DNA of 33,378 bases from RGIG9060 sp036307825 (GTDB lineage: Bacteria > Spirochaetota > Spirochaetia > Treponematales > Treponemataceae), in NCBI GenBank assembly GCA_036307825.1, contig JAXJWW010000058.1:1-33378 (forward strand), given 5' to 3'. The position numbers and the translations under genes were made by a program. The notes under the pieces were generated by a model that did no database searches, was not told where the DNA came from, and saw nothing but the letters and a program-made list of their open reading frames with translations. Position 1 is the first letter of the stretch; each line of letters opens with the position of its first letter. Positions 6,681-15,716 of this stretch are shown here, piece after piece.

Positions 6681-8018
6681 ATGAATGGTCCCCAGTTAAA
6701 GGATAAAGTTCCGCCTCATAATTTAGATGCAGAACAAGCAACTTTAGGTGCTTTATTACTTGACTGGGAATCTTCAATTTCAATTGTTTTACAATATCTT
6801 AGACCAGATAAGTTTTATTCATTACAAAATCAAAAAATTTTTACTGCAATGTTGGATCTTTATAATGAAGGACAACAATGCGATATTCTTTCATTAAAAG
6901 AAAAATTACGAGAAAAAGGTGAGCTTGAAGCAGCTGGTGGTGCTGCCTATATTTCTGAACTCACAGATAAAGTTCCTACAAGTGCTAATGTTGAATATTA
7001 TGCTCAAATTGTAAAAGATCAATCCATTCGACGAAGTTTAATTAAAAGTGCTGCAAAAATTGTATCTGATTCCCATAACGACAGTATGGATAGCAGAACA
7101 GTTCTCGAAGAAGCTCAAAAAGAAATTTTTGATTTAACAGATTCATCTTCTACTCAAGAATATAAGACTACAAAAGACTTAGTTAACTTAGTTGTAACTA
7201 ATATCTCAAATCGATATGCAAATAAAAATTCCTTTACTGGTGTAGAATCTGGTTTCCATGATTTAGATCAAATGACTGCTGGTTTTCAACCTGCCGAAAT
7301 GATTATTTTGGGAGCTAGACCATCTATTGGTAAAACTGCTATGGCTTTATCAATGTTACAACATATTGTAATTGATAAAAGAATTCCAGCTGCATTTTTT
7401 TCCTTGGAAATGTCTGATGTTCAACTTATGCAGCGTTTAGTTGCACAAGTGTCAAGAATTCGTGCAGATACATTAAGAACTGGTTTCTTAGGATCTGATG
7501 ATTTTGCAAAACTTCAGACAGCTGCATCAACAATTTATGAAGCGCCTTTATATATTGTTGATACTCCAAATATGAAGTTGTTGGATTTGCGATCTGTTGC
7601 GCGACGATTACGTTCTAAAGAAAAAATTGAAATTATTTTTATTGACTATATTACTCTCATTGGTAGTGAAAATACTGCAATTCCACGACATGAACAAGTT
7701 GCAGAAATTTCTCGTTCTCTAAAAAGTCTTGCTCGCGAATTAAATATACCTATTGTTGTTCTTTCTCAGGTTGCTCGTAGTACAGAAGGTAAGGCTCCAA
7801 CCCTCGCCGAACTTAGAGAATCTGGTTCTATCGAACAGGATGCAGACGTTGTAATGTTTTTGCACAGGGAACGAACCGCAGAAGACAAAAACGCCATTAT
7901 TGAAACCGAACTCATTGTTGCTAAACAACGAAACGGTCCAACTGGCGTTGTTAAAGTTATGTTCGTACCTTATTTTACAAAGTTCGAAAATATTTCTCGT
8001 CAAAAAGAAGATATGTAG
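6681..8018 (+). CDS. dnaB: Replicative DNA helicase DnaB
   Basis: 445 aa. Hexameric helicase that unwinds DNA at the replication fork. N-terminal domain begins PPHNLDAEQATLGALLLD. In the RecA-like domain Walker A is GARPSIGKT (211-219), Walker B ends in D322, and LRESGSIEQDADVV and KQRNGPTG are the expected late motifs. The H3 motif, usually DYLQL, reads DYITL, so the conserved Gln is Thr; SQLNR reads SQVAR. The start is 3 nt after rplI with only a weak AAGGA 15 nt away, which suggests coupling. Its end overlaps the convergent gene at 8000 by 19 nt. Confidence 0.95.
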   Translation: MNGPQLKDKVPPHNLDAEQATLGALLLDWESSISIVLQYLRPDKFYSLQNQKIFTAMLDLYNEGQQCDILSLKEKLREKGELEAAGGAAYISELTDKVPTSANVEYYAQIVKDQSIRRSLIKSAAKIVSDSHNDSMDSRTVLEEAQKEIFDLTDSSSTQEYKTTKDLVNLVVTNISNRYANKNSFTGVESGFHDLDQMTAGFQPAEMIILGARPSIGKTAMALSMLQHIVIDKRIPAAFFSLEMSDVQLMQRLVAQVSRIRADTLRTGFLGSDDFAKLQTAASTIYEAPLYIVDTPNMKLLDLRSVARRLRSKEKIEIIFIDYITLIGSENTAIPRHEQVAEISRSLKSLARELNIPIVVLSQVARSTEGKAPTLAELRESGSIEQDADVVMFLHRERTAEDKNAIIETELIVAKQRNGPTGVVKVMFVPYFTKFENISRQKEDM

Positions 8019-9922
8019 TCTTCTGCTGTAAAGTTCCAGTTTTCAAGCTTTGCACTTGATGTTGTGTTATACCAAGTTAAACTTCCATCTTGATTTACAG
8101 TTACAATATAAGTTTTGTTTCCTGCAATATCTTTGGGTAATGAGGCGGAACGTTTTAATGATGCACTTTTCTTTGTATATAAGTTCAAAGATCTTGCACC
8201 TGATTTTGCAATATTTGTGTAAATTACTCCGTTAATTACTTTTACAAAAGCGCTAGTATCTTCATCAGCCCATTGTAATAGAGGTGAATATGTTTTTGTC
8301 GTAGGAACATAACTAAATATTTCTGTTGTTTTCTTTCCATTTGAATTAATGATACTTACTCCATAAATCTGTTTTGTTCCTGATTTATCTTGGCTTTCAA
8401 GAGAAAACATGATATCACCCTTAACTGGATGTGGTACTGTTTCTTTTGTTGTAATATTAATGTTTATCAATGCTGATGTTGGATTTGTAACAGCAGTTTT
8501 TGCAACGAAAATATTTTCATCATCAACTAAAATTGCATCTTGTAAACCTGAACTTGTATAAATGGATTCATTTGTATTTTTTTCAAAATCGTACAAGTAA
8601 ACATTTGAATTTCCTGTAATTGTTACAATTCCTTTTTCGCTTACTGTCAAAGATGTGATAGGTTTATCGATTTCAAATAATTGTGTAAAATCTGTACTTC
8701 CATCTTCATTTATAACTAATTTGTAAACAGGCTTTGATTCATTTGCTGACCATAAAATTAAATCATTTCCCAAAGAAATTAAATTAGTTGAATTTATATT
8801 TTCTGCTAAGAGAGAAGTTTCTTTTTCCAAAATTTTTCCAATATAAATGTTATTATTTGTGATAAAATAATAATTTGTATCAACAAAAACAATGTCAGAA
8901 ATTCTATGATGTGCAGGTTCTGTAACTCGAGTTAATGTAATATCGATTGCTTCTGTAGATGGATAAATTCCATTTTGATACAAGGCTCCGGAACTTGTTC
9001 CGTAAATCAAACCATTAGTATCAGAATATGTTGCAACAGAAATTTCTTCAATATCTCCCATTGTAAAATATTGAAGTTCAACTGGAATAAATTGCAAATC
9101 GCTTTTTTTAAGTGGAACTTGTTTTAAGATAAATCTATCATTTTCTTCATCAAATTCAACATAATGCAAATCACTTGTATCAGATTTTATTATAATAGGA
9201 TTTTGGGCTGGAATTGTGGTTGTAAGTTCACCTGTAGTTGCTTTTACAATATTAATTGAATTATTTTTTACTCCAGCTAAATAAACATTATTGTAAAGTA
9301 GAGTAGGTTGTTCCAACAAGGAAACACATTCAAATTCTTGAACCTTTGAACCGTCAGCTAGATTATAATAACTTAAAATTCCTTCTGGATTATACATCAA
9401 AACAGTTTTTTCTGTTTTACCAGTTTTTGCAATAGTAACTGTTCCTGTAGAATCTTTTACAACTGAGAGAGGTGTTAATTTTGTTTTAGGGTCTAAAAAT
9501 AACATTCCATCAATTGATGATGTTCCTGCCATAAGATATGTACCTTTGGCTGAATATTCAAGTGATACAATTGAATCTGTAAATCGTTTTGCACTTTTTC
9601 GAGTTAAAGTTTTCCAGTTCCATTCAGAAACTCTATGAATAGAAAATCCATCTGTTTCGTAAACTGCAATATCAGTTCCGTTTGGAGAAACTGCAATAAG
9701 TTTTATTTCCAAATCAGAAATTTGAAAATGTTCACCTGTTCCGTCAGGTAACCATTTTATTACAAATCCATCATCACCAGCTGTAAAAAAGTTTTCGCCA
9801 TATTCTACAATAGATTGAACTTTTCCATTGTGAGGTTGCTTGGATTTTTGTGTTTGTGCAAAAATTATCAAATTTGGAATGATAAATATCAATAAAGTAC
9901 AAAAAAGTTTTTTTAGTTTCAT
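8000..9922 (-). CDS. Secreted beta-propeller (WD40-like) protein
   Basis: 640 aa with a signal peptide (about 1-22, ending IIFAQ, no lipobox Cys). The rest is beta-rich, with repeating blade-like units such as VQSIVEYGENFFTAGDDGFVIKW and IKLIAVSPNGTDIAVYETDG near the N-terminus. This is typical of a WD40/NHL propeller, which usually binds proteins in the periplasm. Individual blades are degenerate and I cannot count them safely. It starts 19 nt after rseP with AGAGGA as ribosome-binding site, so it is the last gene of the dxr-rseP operon. Function unknown. Its last 19 nt overlap the end of dnaB on the other strand. Confidence 0.75.
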   Translation of the reverse strand: MKLKKLFCTLLIFIIPNLIIFAQTQKSKQPHNGKVQSIVEYGENFFTAGDDGFVIKWLPDGTGEHFQISDLEIKLIAVSPNGTDIAVYETDGFSIHRVSEWNWKTLTRKSAKRFTDSIVSLEYSAKGTYLMAGTSSIDGMLFLDPKTKLTPLSVVKDSTGTVTIAKTGKTEKTVLMYNPEGILSYYNLADGSKVQEFECVSLLEQPTLLYNNVYLAGVKNNSINIVKATTGELTTTIPAQNPIIIKSDTSDLHYVEFDEENDRFILKQVPLKKSDLQFIPVELQYFTMGDIEEISVATYSDTNGLIYGTSSGALYQNGIYPSTEAIDITLTRVTEPAHHRISDIVFVDTNYYFITNNNIYIGKILEKETSLLAENINSTNLISLGNDLILWSANESKPVYKLVINEDGSTDFTQLFEIDKPITSLTVSEKGIVTITGNSNVYLYDFEKNTNESIYTSSGLQDAILVDDENIFVAKTAVTNPTSALININITTKETVPHPVKGDIMFSLESQDKSGTKQIYGVSIINSNGKKTTEIFSYVPTTKTYSPLLQWADEDTSAFVKVINGVIYTNIAKSGARSLNLYTKKSASLKRSASLPKDIAGNKTYIVTVNQDGSLTWYNTTSSAKLENWNFTAEDYISSF

Positions 9923-9941
9923 AAAATATATCCTCTTAAAA

Positions 9942-11315
9942 TCATTTAAATAAATTTATTATATAAGATATGTCGCCAAACATGGCAAATGTAAACAAAA
10001 TTAAGATAAAAGCAATTCCAACAAACTGAACATAATATTGAATTCGTGGTGAAATTTGCTTTTTAGTAATAGCTTCAATTAAAGCAAATAAAATCAATCC
10101 ACCATCAAGAATTGGAATTGGAAGTAAATTCATTATAAAAAGTGAAATACTGATAATTGCTAAAAAGTTAAAAACTGTTACTATTCCAGTTGAAAATCCT
10201 GCGGAAAAACCTGTTTTTGCAGTATCACCAAGCATTACTGTAATTCGCAATGGTCCTGAAACTGCTTTTGTTAAATCTACTCCCTGAAAAAGTAAGGCTA
10301 AGCTTTTTAATGAAAGCCAAGTTGTGTTTACAGCTTCTTTAAAACCATTTCCTATTGCAGGAAAAAATGAATATGTTTTTGTTTTTATTTTTTCTGCATG
10401 AAATCCTATTCCTATAGTTGCTTTTTGTGAATTTTCATCTTTATCGGCTTTTATGATTCTTGGTTCAACTTCTGGAATAAAAAATTCTTGTCCATTTCGT
10501 AAAACAGTCATTGAAAATTTATCTAAATCTTCAATTGCCTTATTATAATCAACTGTATTTTTTATAGAACTATCATTTATCTTTAAAATCAAATCTCCAA
10601 CTTGAAGACCAGCATTTTGAGCGGGGGAATTTTCTTCTATCAAGTCAATTAGTGGATCAGTCCAAGAAATAATACCTAAAACTCCTGCACCTGTTTCCTT
10701 ATTTAAACTTGGTGTAATCTTTACATCAAAAATTTCTTCATTTCGTTCTATTGTTAAATCAATTTCTTGATTTGCAGAAACAGAAATTGCTTCGTAAATA
10801 TCTGTAAAATATGGTGTTTCTTTGTTATTGATAGCAATAATTTTATCACCTGTTTGTAAACCTGCTTCTGAAGCAACACTTTCCATTTCTGGATAAATTT
10901 CGTTTGCTAAGATAACTTTATTTTGGCTTGTGTAATAAGAATATCCCACCATTGAAATTATCATAAATGCAAAAACTGCAAACAGAAAGTTAAAAAAAGG
11001 TCCAGCCAAAGCAATAACAGCTCGTTTTACAGGATGAATTCCGTAAAATGAATCTTTATCTCCTTTTATGCTATCTAATTTTTCATCCAAGGCAACCTGA
11101 AAATCTTTTTGCCCCTTCATTCCGCAATATCCACCGAGTGGAATTAGTGAAAGTCTGTAATCAGTTTCTTTTATTGTTTTGTGTAAAAGTATAGGACCCA
11201 TTCCTACAGAAAAAGATTCTACTGTTACACCAAAAATTTTTGCAGCTATAAAATGTCCAAGTTCATGTATGAAAACAATAAAACCAAGACCTAACAAACC
11301 ATAAATTATTGACAA
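9942..11315 (-). CDS. rseP: RseP-type site-2 intramembrane zinc metalloprotease
   Basis: 457 aa. It cuts membrane-bound regulators and leftover signal peptides inside the membrane. HELGH at residues 17-21 and NLLPIPILDGG (D404) near the C-terminus form the zinc site. Transmembrane segments lie at both ends and around residue 100. Two PDZ-like domains fill about 125-300 (ASEAGLQTGDKIIAI and AQNAGLQVGDLILKI), as in E. coli RseP. The start is TTG, lies 10 nt inside dxr, and has AAGGAA about 5 nt upstream; no in-frame ATG comes before HELGH. Coupled to dxr. Confidence 0.93.
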   Translation of the reverse strand: MSIIYGLLGLGFIVFIHELGHFIAAKIFGVTVESFSVGMGPILLHKTIKETDYRLSLIPLGGYCGMKGQKDFQVALDEKLDSIKGDKDSFYGIHPVKRAVIALAGPFFNFLFAVFAFMIISMVGYSYYTSQNKVILANEIYPEMESVASEAGLQTGDKIIAINNKETPYFTDIYEAISVSANQEIDLTIERNEEIFDVKITPSLNKETGAGVLGIISWTDPLIDLIEENSPAQNAGLQVGDLILKINDSSIKNTVDYNKAIEDLDKFSMTVLRNGQEFFIPEVEPRIIKADKDENSQKATIGIGFHAEKIKTKTYSFFPAIGNGFKEAVNTTWLSLKSLALLFQGVDLTKAVSGPLRITVMLGDTAKTGFSAGFSTGIVTVFNFLAIISISLFIMNLLPIPILDGGLILFALIEAITKKQISPRIQYYVQFVGIAFILILFTFAMFGDISYIINLFK

Positions 11316-12457
11316 TTTAATTCCTTTATGCTTTCTATCGCTTTATTTCTTGCTTCATAGTCAATTTGAACAACTTCTTCGATAGTTTCACATTCTTTAG
11401 ACCAATCGTAAGACAAAACTTTTTCTGTAACTTTAGCAATATCAGTAAACTTGATTTGTTTATTTCTAAATGCTGCTACAGCAATTTCGTTTACAGCGTT
11501 ATAAACTATTGGATAAGATTTTTCTTTATTTAATGCAGAGTATGCCAACTTCAACATAGGAAAATCATCATATCTTGGTGGTAAAAATTCCATCTGAAAT
11601 GCTTTTGAAAAATCAATTTTTTCAAGTGAATTTTCGATAATTTCAGGATAGGTGAGTGCGTTCAAAATAGGATGTTTCATATCTGGTTTTGAAATTTGTG
11701 CATATAAAGCTCCATCTTTTGTTTGCACAAAAGAGTGAACAAAACTTTGTGGATGAATTACAACATTAATTTTTTCAGCTGGAAGTCCAAAAAGTTGATT
11801 TGCTTCAATTACTTCAAGTCCTTTATTTGCTAAACTTGCTGAATCAATTGTAATTTTAGGTCCCATATTCCAAGTTGGATGTTTTAATGCATCTTCAACT
11901 GTTACATTTTCTAATTCTTCTTTTGAAAGATTTTTGAAAGCTCCACCAGATGCTGTAATTGTGATATTGTCGATATTATCAATGCCACATTTTTCGATTA
12001 AAGAAAAAATCGCAGAATGCTCGGAATCTACAGGAATAATTTTAACATTATTTTCTTTTGCAATTTTGTTTACAATTTTTCCTGCTAAAACCATTGTTTC
12101 TTTATTTGCAAGCGCTAGTGTTTTACCTGATTCTAAAGTAGCAACAGATGGTAAAAGTCCTGCAGCACCAGAAATTCCATTTACAACAATATCTGCCTCT
12201 GTATATTTGATAAGATTATTTAAAGATGATTTTCCGTAATAGATAATTCGGCTATTAAGAATATCTGCACCGATATTTTTTCCTGTTAAACAAAGTTGTG
12301 TACAGTTAAATTCTTTTCCAAGTTCAAGAAGTTTTGTTTCGTTTGTGTTTGCTTGTAAACCAACAATCTCAAACAAATCTGGAAATTCTCTTGCAAGTTC
12401 CAAAGTACTTTGCCCAATTGAACCTGTACAACCTAAAACAATAATTCGTTTTTTCAT
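11306..12457 (-). CDS. dxr: 1-deoxy-D-xylulose 5-phosphate reductoisomerase
   Basis: 383 aa. It converts DXP to MEP, the committed step of the non-mevalonate isoprenoid pathway, with NADPH and a divalent metal. NADPH loop LGCTGSIGQSTL (8-19); metal ligands D144 and E146 in PVDSEHSAIF, and E215 in NKGLEVIEA; also TASGGAF and HPTWNMGPKITIDSASL. A GTG 9 nt upstream (12466) overlaps the AAGGAG, so the ATG at 12457 is the better start. It feeds uppS two genes away. Overlaps rseP by 10 nt. Confidence 0.96.
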   Translation of the reverse strand: MKKRIIVLGCTGSIGQSTLELAREFPDLFEIVGLQANTNETKLLELGKEFNCTQLCLTGKNIGADILNSRIIYYGKSSLNNLIKYTEADIVVNGISGAAGLLPSVATLESGKTLALANKETMVLAGKIVNKIAKENNVKIIPVDSEHSAIFSLIEKCGIDNIDNITITASGGAFKNLSKEELENVTVEDALKHPTWNMGPKITIDSASLANKGLEVIEANQLFGLPAEKINVVIHPQSFVHSFVQTKDGALYAQISKPDMKHPILNALTYPEIIENSLEKIDFSKAFQMEFLPPRYDDFPMLKLAYSALNKEKSYPIVYNAVNEIAVAAFRNKQIKFTDIAKVTEKVLSYDWSKECETIEEVVQIDYEARNKAIESIKELNCQ

Positions 12458-12482
12458 AATTTCCACTCCTTAAAATATATTT

Positions 12483-13334
12483 CTATTTAAATAAAATTTC
12501 CAACATAATATAAAACACTGGAGCGACAAAAAGTAACGAATCAATTGAATCTAAAATTCCTCCTCGCCCCAAAATAACATTCCCAGAATCTTTACAATCT
12601 GCGGAACGTTTTAATAATGATTCAACTAAATCCCCGGTAATTGCAAAAATTGAAACTACAAATCCTAAAATTACACCTTTGTAATATGATCCTGGTAAAA
12701 TTTCTGGAAAAAATCTTTGTGTTAATAATGCAATCAAAATTGAACCAAGTATTCCGCCAATAAATCCAACGATACTTTTATTAGGCGAAACTTTGATAAA
12801 GCCACGATTTCCTCTTCCTAATGTCATTCCAAAAAGCCATGCAAAACTATCACAAATAAAAGTCATTATAAAATATAACGAAAGATACCAAACAGAATTT
12901 GTTAAACCTGATAATCTTGAAATAAAACTTGGTAATAATCCAACATAAAAAATGATAAAAAGTCCTGAAACTATACTGTAAATCGATTTTTCAAAGTTAT
13001 TTTCACCTTTATCAGTTGGAAAAAAAACTTCTTTTGCCATAATCAATAGTGAACAAATTACAAAAGAAAAATATACAAAGAAACTTGAAAAATTAAACGA
13101 AATATAAAGATATGAAACCACAGTTGGAACTAAAGATAGTATTGCCAAAAATAATTTTGGTTGTAAATGTCCTTTTGTTTTTAGAATACCATAGATTTCG
13201 TTAAGAGCAATTATAATAACACCTAAAAGTGCAATATGTAATAAGAGATGATTAAATTTAGACAACAAAACTATCAATAAAACCGCTGGGATTCCTATAA
13301 AAAAAATGAGAAGTCGTTGTGCTAATTTACTCAT
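12483..13334 (-). CDS. cdsA: Phosphatidate cytidylyltransferase (CDP-diacylglycerol synthase)
   Basis: 283 aa, about eight transmembrane segments. It makes CDP-diacylglycerol for phospholipid synthesis in the inner membrane. The C-terminal signature is recognisable as SLLKRSADCKDSGNVILGR then GGILDSID. Compared with the usual PGHGGxLDRxD it has L for P, R for H and S for R. The KR, KD and LD positions are kept, so the enzyme is probably active. Weak AGAAGG ribosome-binding site. Lies between uppS and dxr, an order widespread in bacteria. Confidence 0.92.
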   Translation of the reverse strand: MSKLAQRLLIFFIGIPAVLLIVLLSKFNHLLLHIALLGVIIIALNEIYGILKTKGHLQPKLFLAILSLVPTVVSYLYISFNFSSFFVYFSFVICSLLIMAKEVFFPTDKGENNFEKSIYSIVSGLFIIFYVGLLPSFISRLSGLTNSVWYLSLYFIMTFICDSFAWLFGMTLGRGNRGFIKVSPNKSIVGFIGGILGSILIALLTQRFFPEILPGSYYKGVILGFVVSIFAITGDLVESLLKRSADCKDSGNVILGRGGILDSIDSLLFVAPVFYIMLEILFK

Positions 13335-13363
13335 AAAAAACCTTCTTTGTTATAAAATTCATT

Positions 13364-14068
13364 TTATAATCCACCAAAACGTCTATTTCGTTTTTGAAAT
13401 TCTTTAATTGATTGATAAAAACATTCTTCGTTATAATCTGGCCACAAGGTATCTACAAAATCTAATTCCGCGTAGGCACCGTGCCAAAGTAAAAAATTAC
13501 TAAGTCGTTTTTCTCCACCAGTTCTGATAATTAAATCTACATCTGGCATTTCTGGTAAATCAAAAAATTCTGTGAAATTATTTTCGTTTATTTCTTTGTT
13601 TTCTGATTTTGCTTTATTGATAGCTCTTGAAATTTCGTCCTTTCCTCCATAATTGATAGCAAGGACAACAGTTAATGAATTAAAATCTTTACATTCTTCG
13701 ACAGTAGAGTTTATTTCATTTTGAATATCTTGTGGTAAGCCTGATAGATTTCCAATGTGTTTGACACGAATATCATTTTCTTTATAGAACTTGAATTCTG
13801 CTCTAAGATGATTTTTTATCAAACCCATTAGATATCCAACTTCATCTTGGGTACGTTTCCAGTTTTCTGTAGAAAAAGTGTAGAGTGTGATATATTTTAC
13901 ACCGACTTCTTTTGCAGCTTTTACTATTTTTTTTGCAACTTCAAGACCTTCTTTGTGGCCACTTGTACGAGGAAGATTTCTTTGTTTTGCCCAGCGTCCA
14001 TTCCCGTCCATAATGATAGCAATATGAGCGGGAATTTGTGCTGATTTTATTTCAGACAACAACGACAT
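13364..14068 (-). CDS. uppS: Undecaprenyl diphosphate synthase (isoprenyl transferase)
   Basis: 234 aa. It adds isopentenyl units to farnesyl diphosphate to make the C55 carrier for peptidoglycan synthesis. HIAIIMDGNGRWAKQR carries catalytic D21; TLYTFSTENW, DLIIRTGGEKRLSNFLLW and YAELDFVDTLWPDY are all family motifs. The ATG overlaps the frr stop by one base (TGATG), so translation is coupled. It uses isoprenoids made through dxr downstream. Confidence 0.96.
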   Translation of the reverse strand: MSLLSEIKSAQIPAHIAIIMDGNGRWAKQRNLPRTSGHKEGLEVAKKIVKAAKEVGVKYITLYTFSTENWKRTQDEVGYLMGLIKNHLRAEFKFYKENDIRVKHIGNLSGLPQDIQNEINSTVEECKDFNSLTVVLAINYGGKDEISRAINKAKSENKEINENNFTEFFDLPEMPDVDLIIRTGGEKRLSNFLLWHGAYAELDFVDTLWPDYNEECFYQSIKEFQKRNRRFGGL

Positions 14069-14619
14069 CAGTCCATTATCTCTTTTTCTTTGTCTTCAAA
14101 GATTTTGTTAATTTCTGAAATAAATTTATCTGTTGACTTTTGAAGTTCATATTCTTTTGTCTTTAAATCGTCTTCAGTAATTAATCCATCTTTTTGAAGT
14201 TTTTTGAGTTCTTCATTTCCATCTCGTCTGATATTTCTGATAGTAACTCTGTGTTGTTCAGCAATATTTTTTGCTTGTTTTACAAGTTCTTTTCGTCTAT
14301 CAGCTGTTAGTGGTGGAATTGAAATTCTGATAACTTTTCCGTCGTTTGAAGGATTTAATCCCAATTCTGATTTTAGAATTGCTTTTTCAATTTCTGTTAT
14401 AAGAGTTTTATCCCAAGGTTGAACAACAACCATTCTTGCTTCAGGAATTGAAACAGTAGCTACTTGGCTTAAAGGTGTTTTTTCGCCATAGTAATCAACT
14501 CTAACTTTATCAAAAAGAGAAGCTGAAGCTCGTCCTGTTCTAATTGTGTTGTATTCATCTTTTAAAGCTTGAGTGCTTTTATTCATTTTTTCAACACATA
14601 CATCTAATACTTCTGCCAT
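14068..14619 (-). CDS. frr: Ribosome recycling factor
   Basis: 183 aa. With EF-G it splits the post-termination ribosome. MNKSTQALKDEYNTIRTGRAS near the start and the RKELVKQAKNIAEQHRVTIRNIRRD passage define the family. A longer frame would add 16 residues, but the family N-terminus begins at MAEVLDVCVEKM and AGGAG sits 6 nt before this ATG. The AGGAG-to-ATG stretch also occurs as an exact 15-bp copy 156 bp upstream, across a hairpin-rich segment. Confidence 0.95.
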   Translation of the reverse strand: MAEVLDVCVEKMNKSTQALKDEYNTIRTGRASASLFDKVRVDYYGEKTPLSQVATVSIPEARMVVVQPWDKTLITEIEKAILKSELGLNPSNDGKVIRISIPPLTADRRKELVKQAKNIAEQHRVTIRNIRRDGNEELKKLQKDGLITEDDLKTKEYELQKSTDKFISEINKIFEDKEKEIMD

Positions 14620-14787
14620 AAAAACTCCTATAAGAACTTTGAGAGAAAATATCAATTTTTTGAACAAAGTTCTTAGCGCAATTTCGCAATGAAATTAGAA
14701 ATTGCAGTAAATCTAAAAGTTTGCAAAGCAAACTTTATATGAAAAGTGAAACACAAACTGTGTTGCACTTTTCATAAAAACTCCTAT
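14617..14787 (-). repeat. Hairpin cluster flanked by a 15-bp direct repeat of the frr start region
   Basis: The repeat ATAGGAGTTTTTATG (minus strand) occurs at 14787-14773 and again at 14631-14617, where it is the frr ribosome-binding site and start. Between them are four inverted repeats in a row. They are a 16-bp stem with one mismatch (14739-14775), AAAGTTTGC/GCAAACTTT (14716-14736), GCAATTTC/GAAATTGC (14678-14705) and TAAGAACTTT/AAAGTTCTTA (14631-14675). The upstream copy opens a 20-codon frame (14775 to 14713). Confidence 0.7.
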
Positions 14788-14792
14788 TCAAT

Positions 14793-14838
14793 AAAAAATC
14801 ATGCCTATAACTATTATATAGTATAAACATGATTTTTT
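14793..14838 (-). terminator. Intrinsic terminator after tsf
   Basis: Minus strand: AAAAAATCATG pairs with CATGATTTTTT across a loop that holds a small inner hairpin, and the 3' arm is itself the T-run. It starts 24 nt after the tsf stop. Being symmetric it could work in both directions. Confidence 0.7.
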
Positions 14839-14861
14839 GAAGAAAAATTTTAGTTATTTAC

Positions 14862-15704
14862 TTATGCACCAAGTTGGTAAGAAATAACTTTTGCAAGTGT
14901 AAGTTTTGAACCACATTCTTTTCCAACAGCATCCATTTTTGCAGCAACAGTAACTTTGTCGTCTTTAACGAATGGTTGATCAACGAAACAGATTGAAGCA
15001 AGGTGTTTTTTGATTTTTCCTTGAACGATTCCATCTTTAACGTTTTGTGGTTTTGAAGCAGATTTTTCATCTTGTTCAACTTGACTTTTGAAAATATCTG
15101 TTTGTTCTGCAATATATGCAGGATCTACATCTGCTTGTGTGATGTATTGTGGTGCAAATGCTGCAATGTGCAAACAGCAATCATAAGCAAATGCTTTTAC
15201 AGCTTCTGCATCTGTAGCAGGTTCTGTGTTGATTACTGTGATAACACCAGTTTTTCCATCGCTGTGGATGTATTTTGCAAATACAGCACCAGCTGGGATT
15301 TCAACAACTTCTAATCTGCGAAGACTCATGTTTTCGCGGATTTTTGTTGCTAATTCTAACAACATATTTGAAAGTTCTTCACATGGTTCTGTGTAACCTT
15401 TATCCAATGCTGTTTGAGCAATATCTTCACCAATTTTGATAAAATCAACGTTGTTTGCAACGAAGTCTGTTTCACATGTAAGTTCACAGATAACAGCTTT
15501 TGAACCAGCTGTTTTGATAAAGATTTTTCCTTCTGAAGTTGCTCTTCCAGATCTTTTTTCAACTGCTGCAAGACCTTTTTCTTTAAGAAGTTTTGCTGCT
15601 GCTGCTGCATCACCGTTACATTCAACGAGAGCATTTTTACATTCCATCATTCCAGCACCAGTTGCTTCGCGAAGTGCTTTTACGTCAGCTGCCTTAATAT
15701 CCAT
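14862..15704 (-). CDS. tsf: Elongation factor Ts
   Basis: 280 aa. It exchanges GDP for GTP on EF-Tu. The N-terminal UBA-like region VKALREATGAGMMECKNAL and the CETDFVANN motif (D80, F81) are diagnostic; the C-terminal core has KTGVITVI and IASICFVDQPFVKDD-like passages. The start has GGAGATAA just upstream. It lies 12 nt after rpsB, the usual pair, and is followed by a terminator. Confidence 0.96.
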   Translation of the reverse strand: MDIKAADVKALREATGAGMMECKNALVECNGDAAAAAKLLKEKGLAAVEKRSGRATSEGKIFIKTAGSKAVICELTCETDFVANNVDFIKIGEDIAQTALDKGYTEPCEELSNMLLELATKIRENMSLRRLEVVEIPAGAVFAKYIHSDGKTGVITVINTEPATDAEAVKAFAYDCCLHIAAFAPQYITQADVDPAYIAEQTDIFKSQVEQDEKSASKPQNVKDGIVQGKIKKHLASICFVDQPFVKDDKVTVAAKMDAVGKECGSKLTLAKVISYQLGA

Positions 15705-15716
15705 ATTTATCTCCGA

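Noticed and set aside
14620..14667. Longer frr start giving 199 aa
   Set aside because: The extra residues are absent from the family and lie in a hairpin; AGGAG precedes the ATG at 14619.
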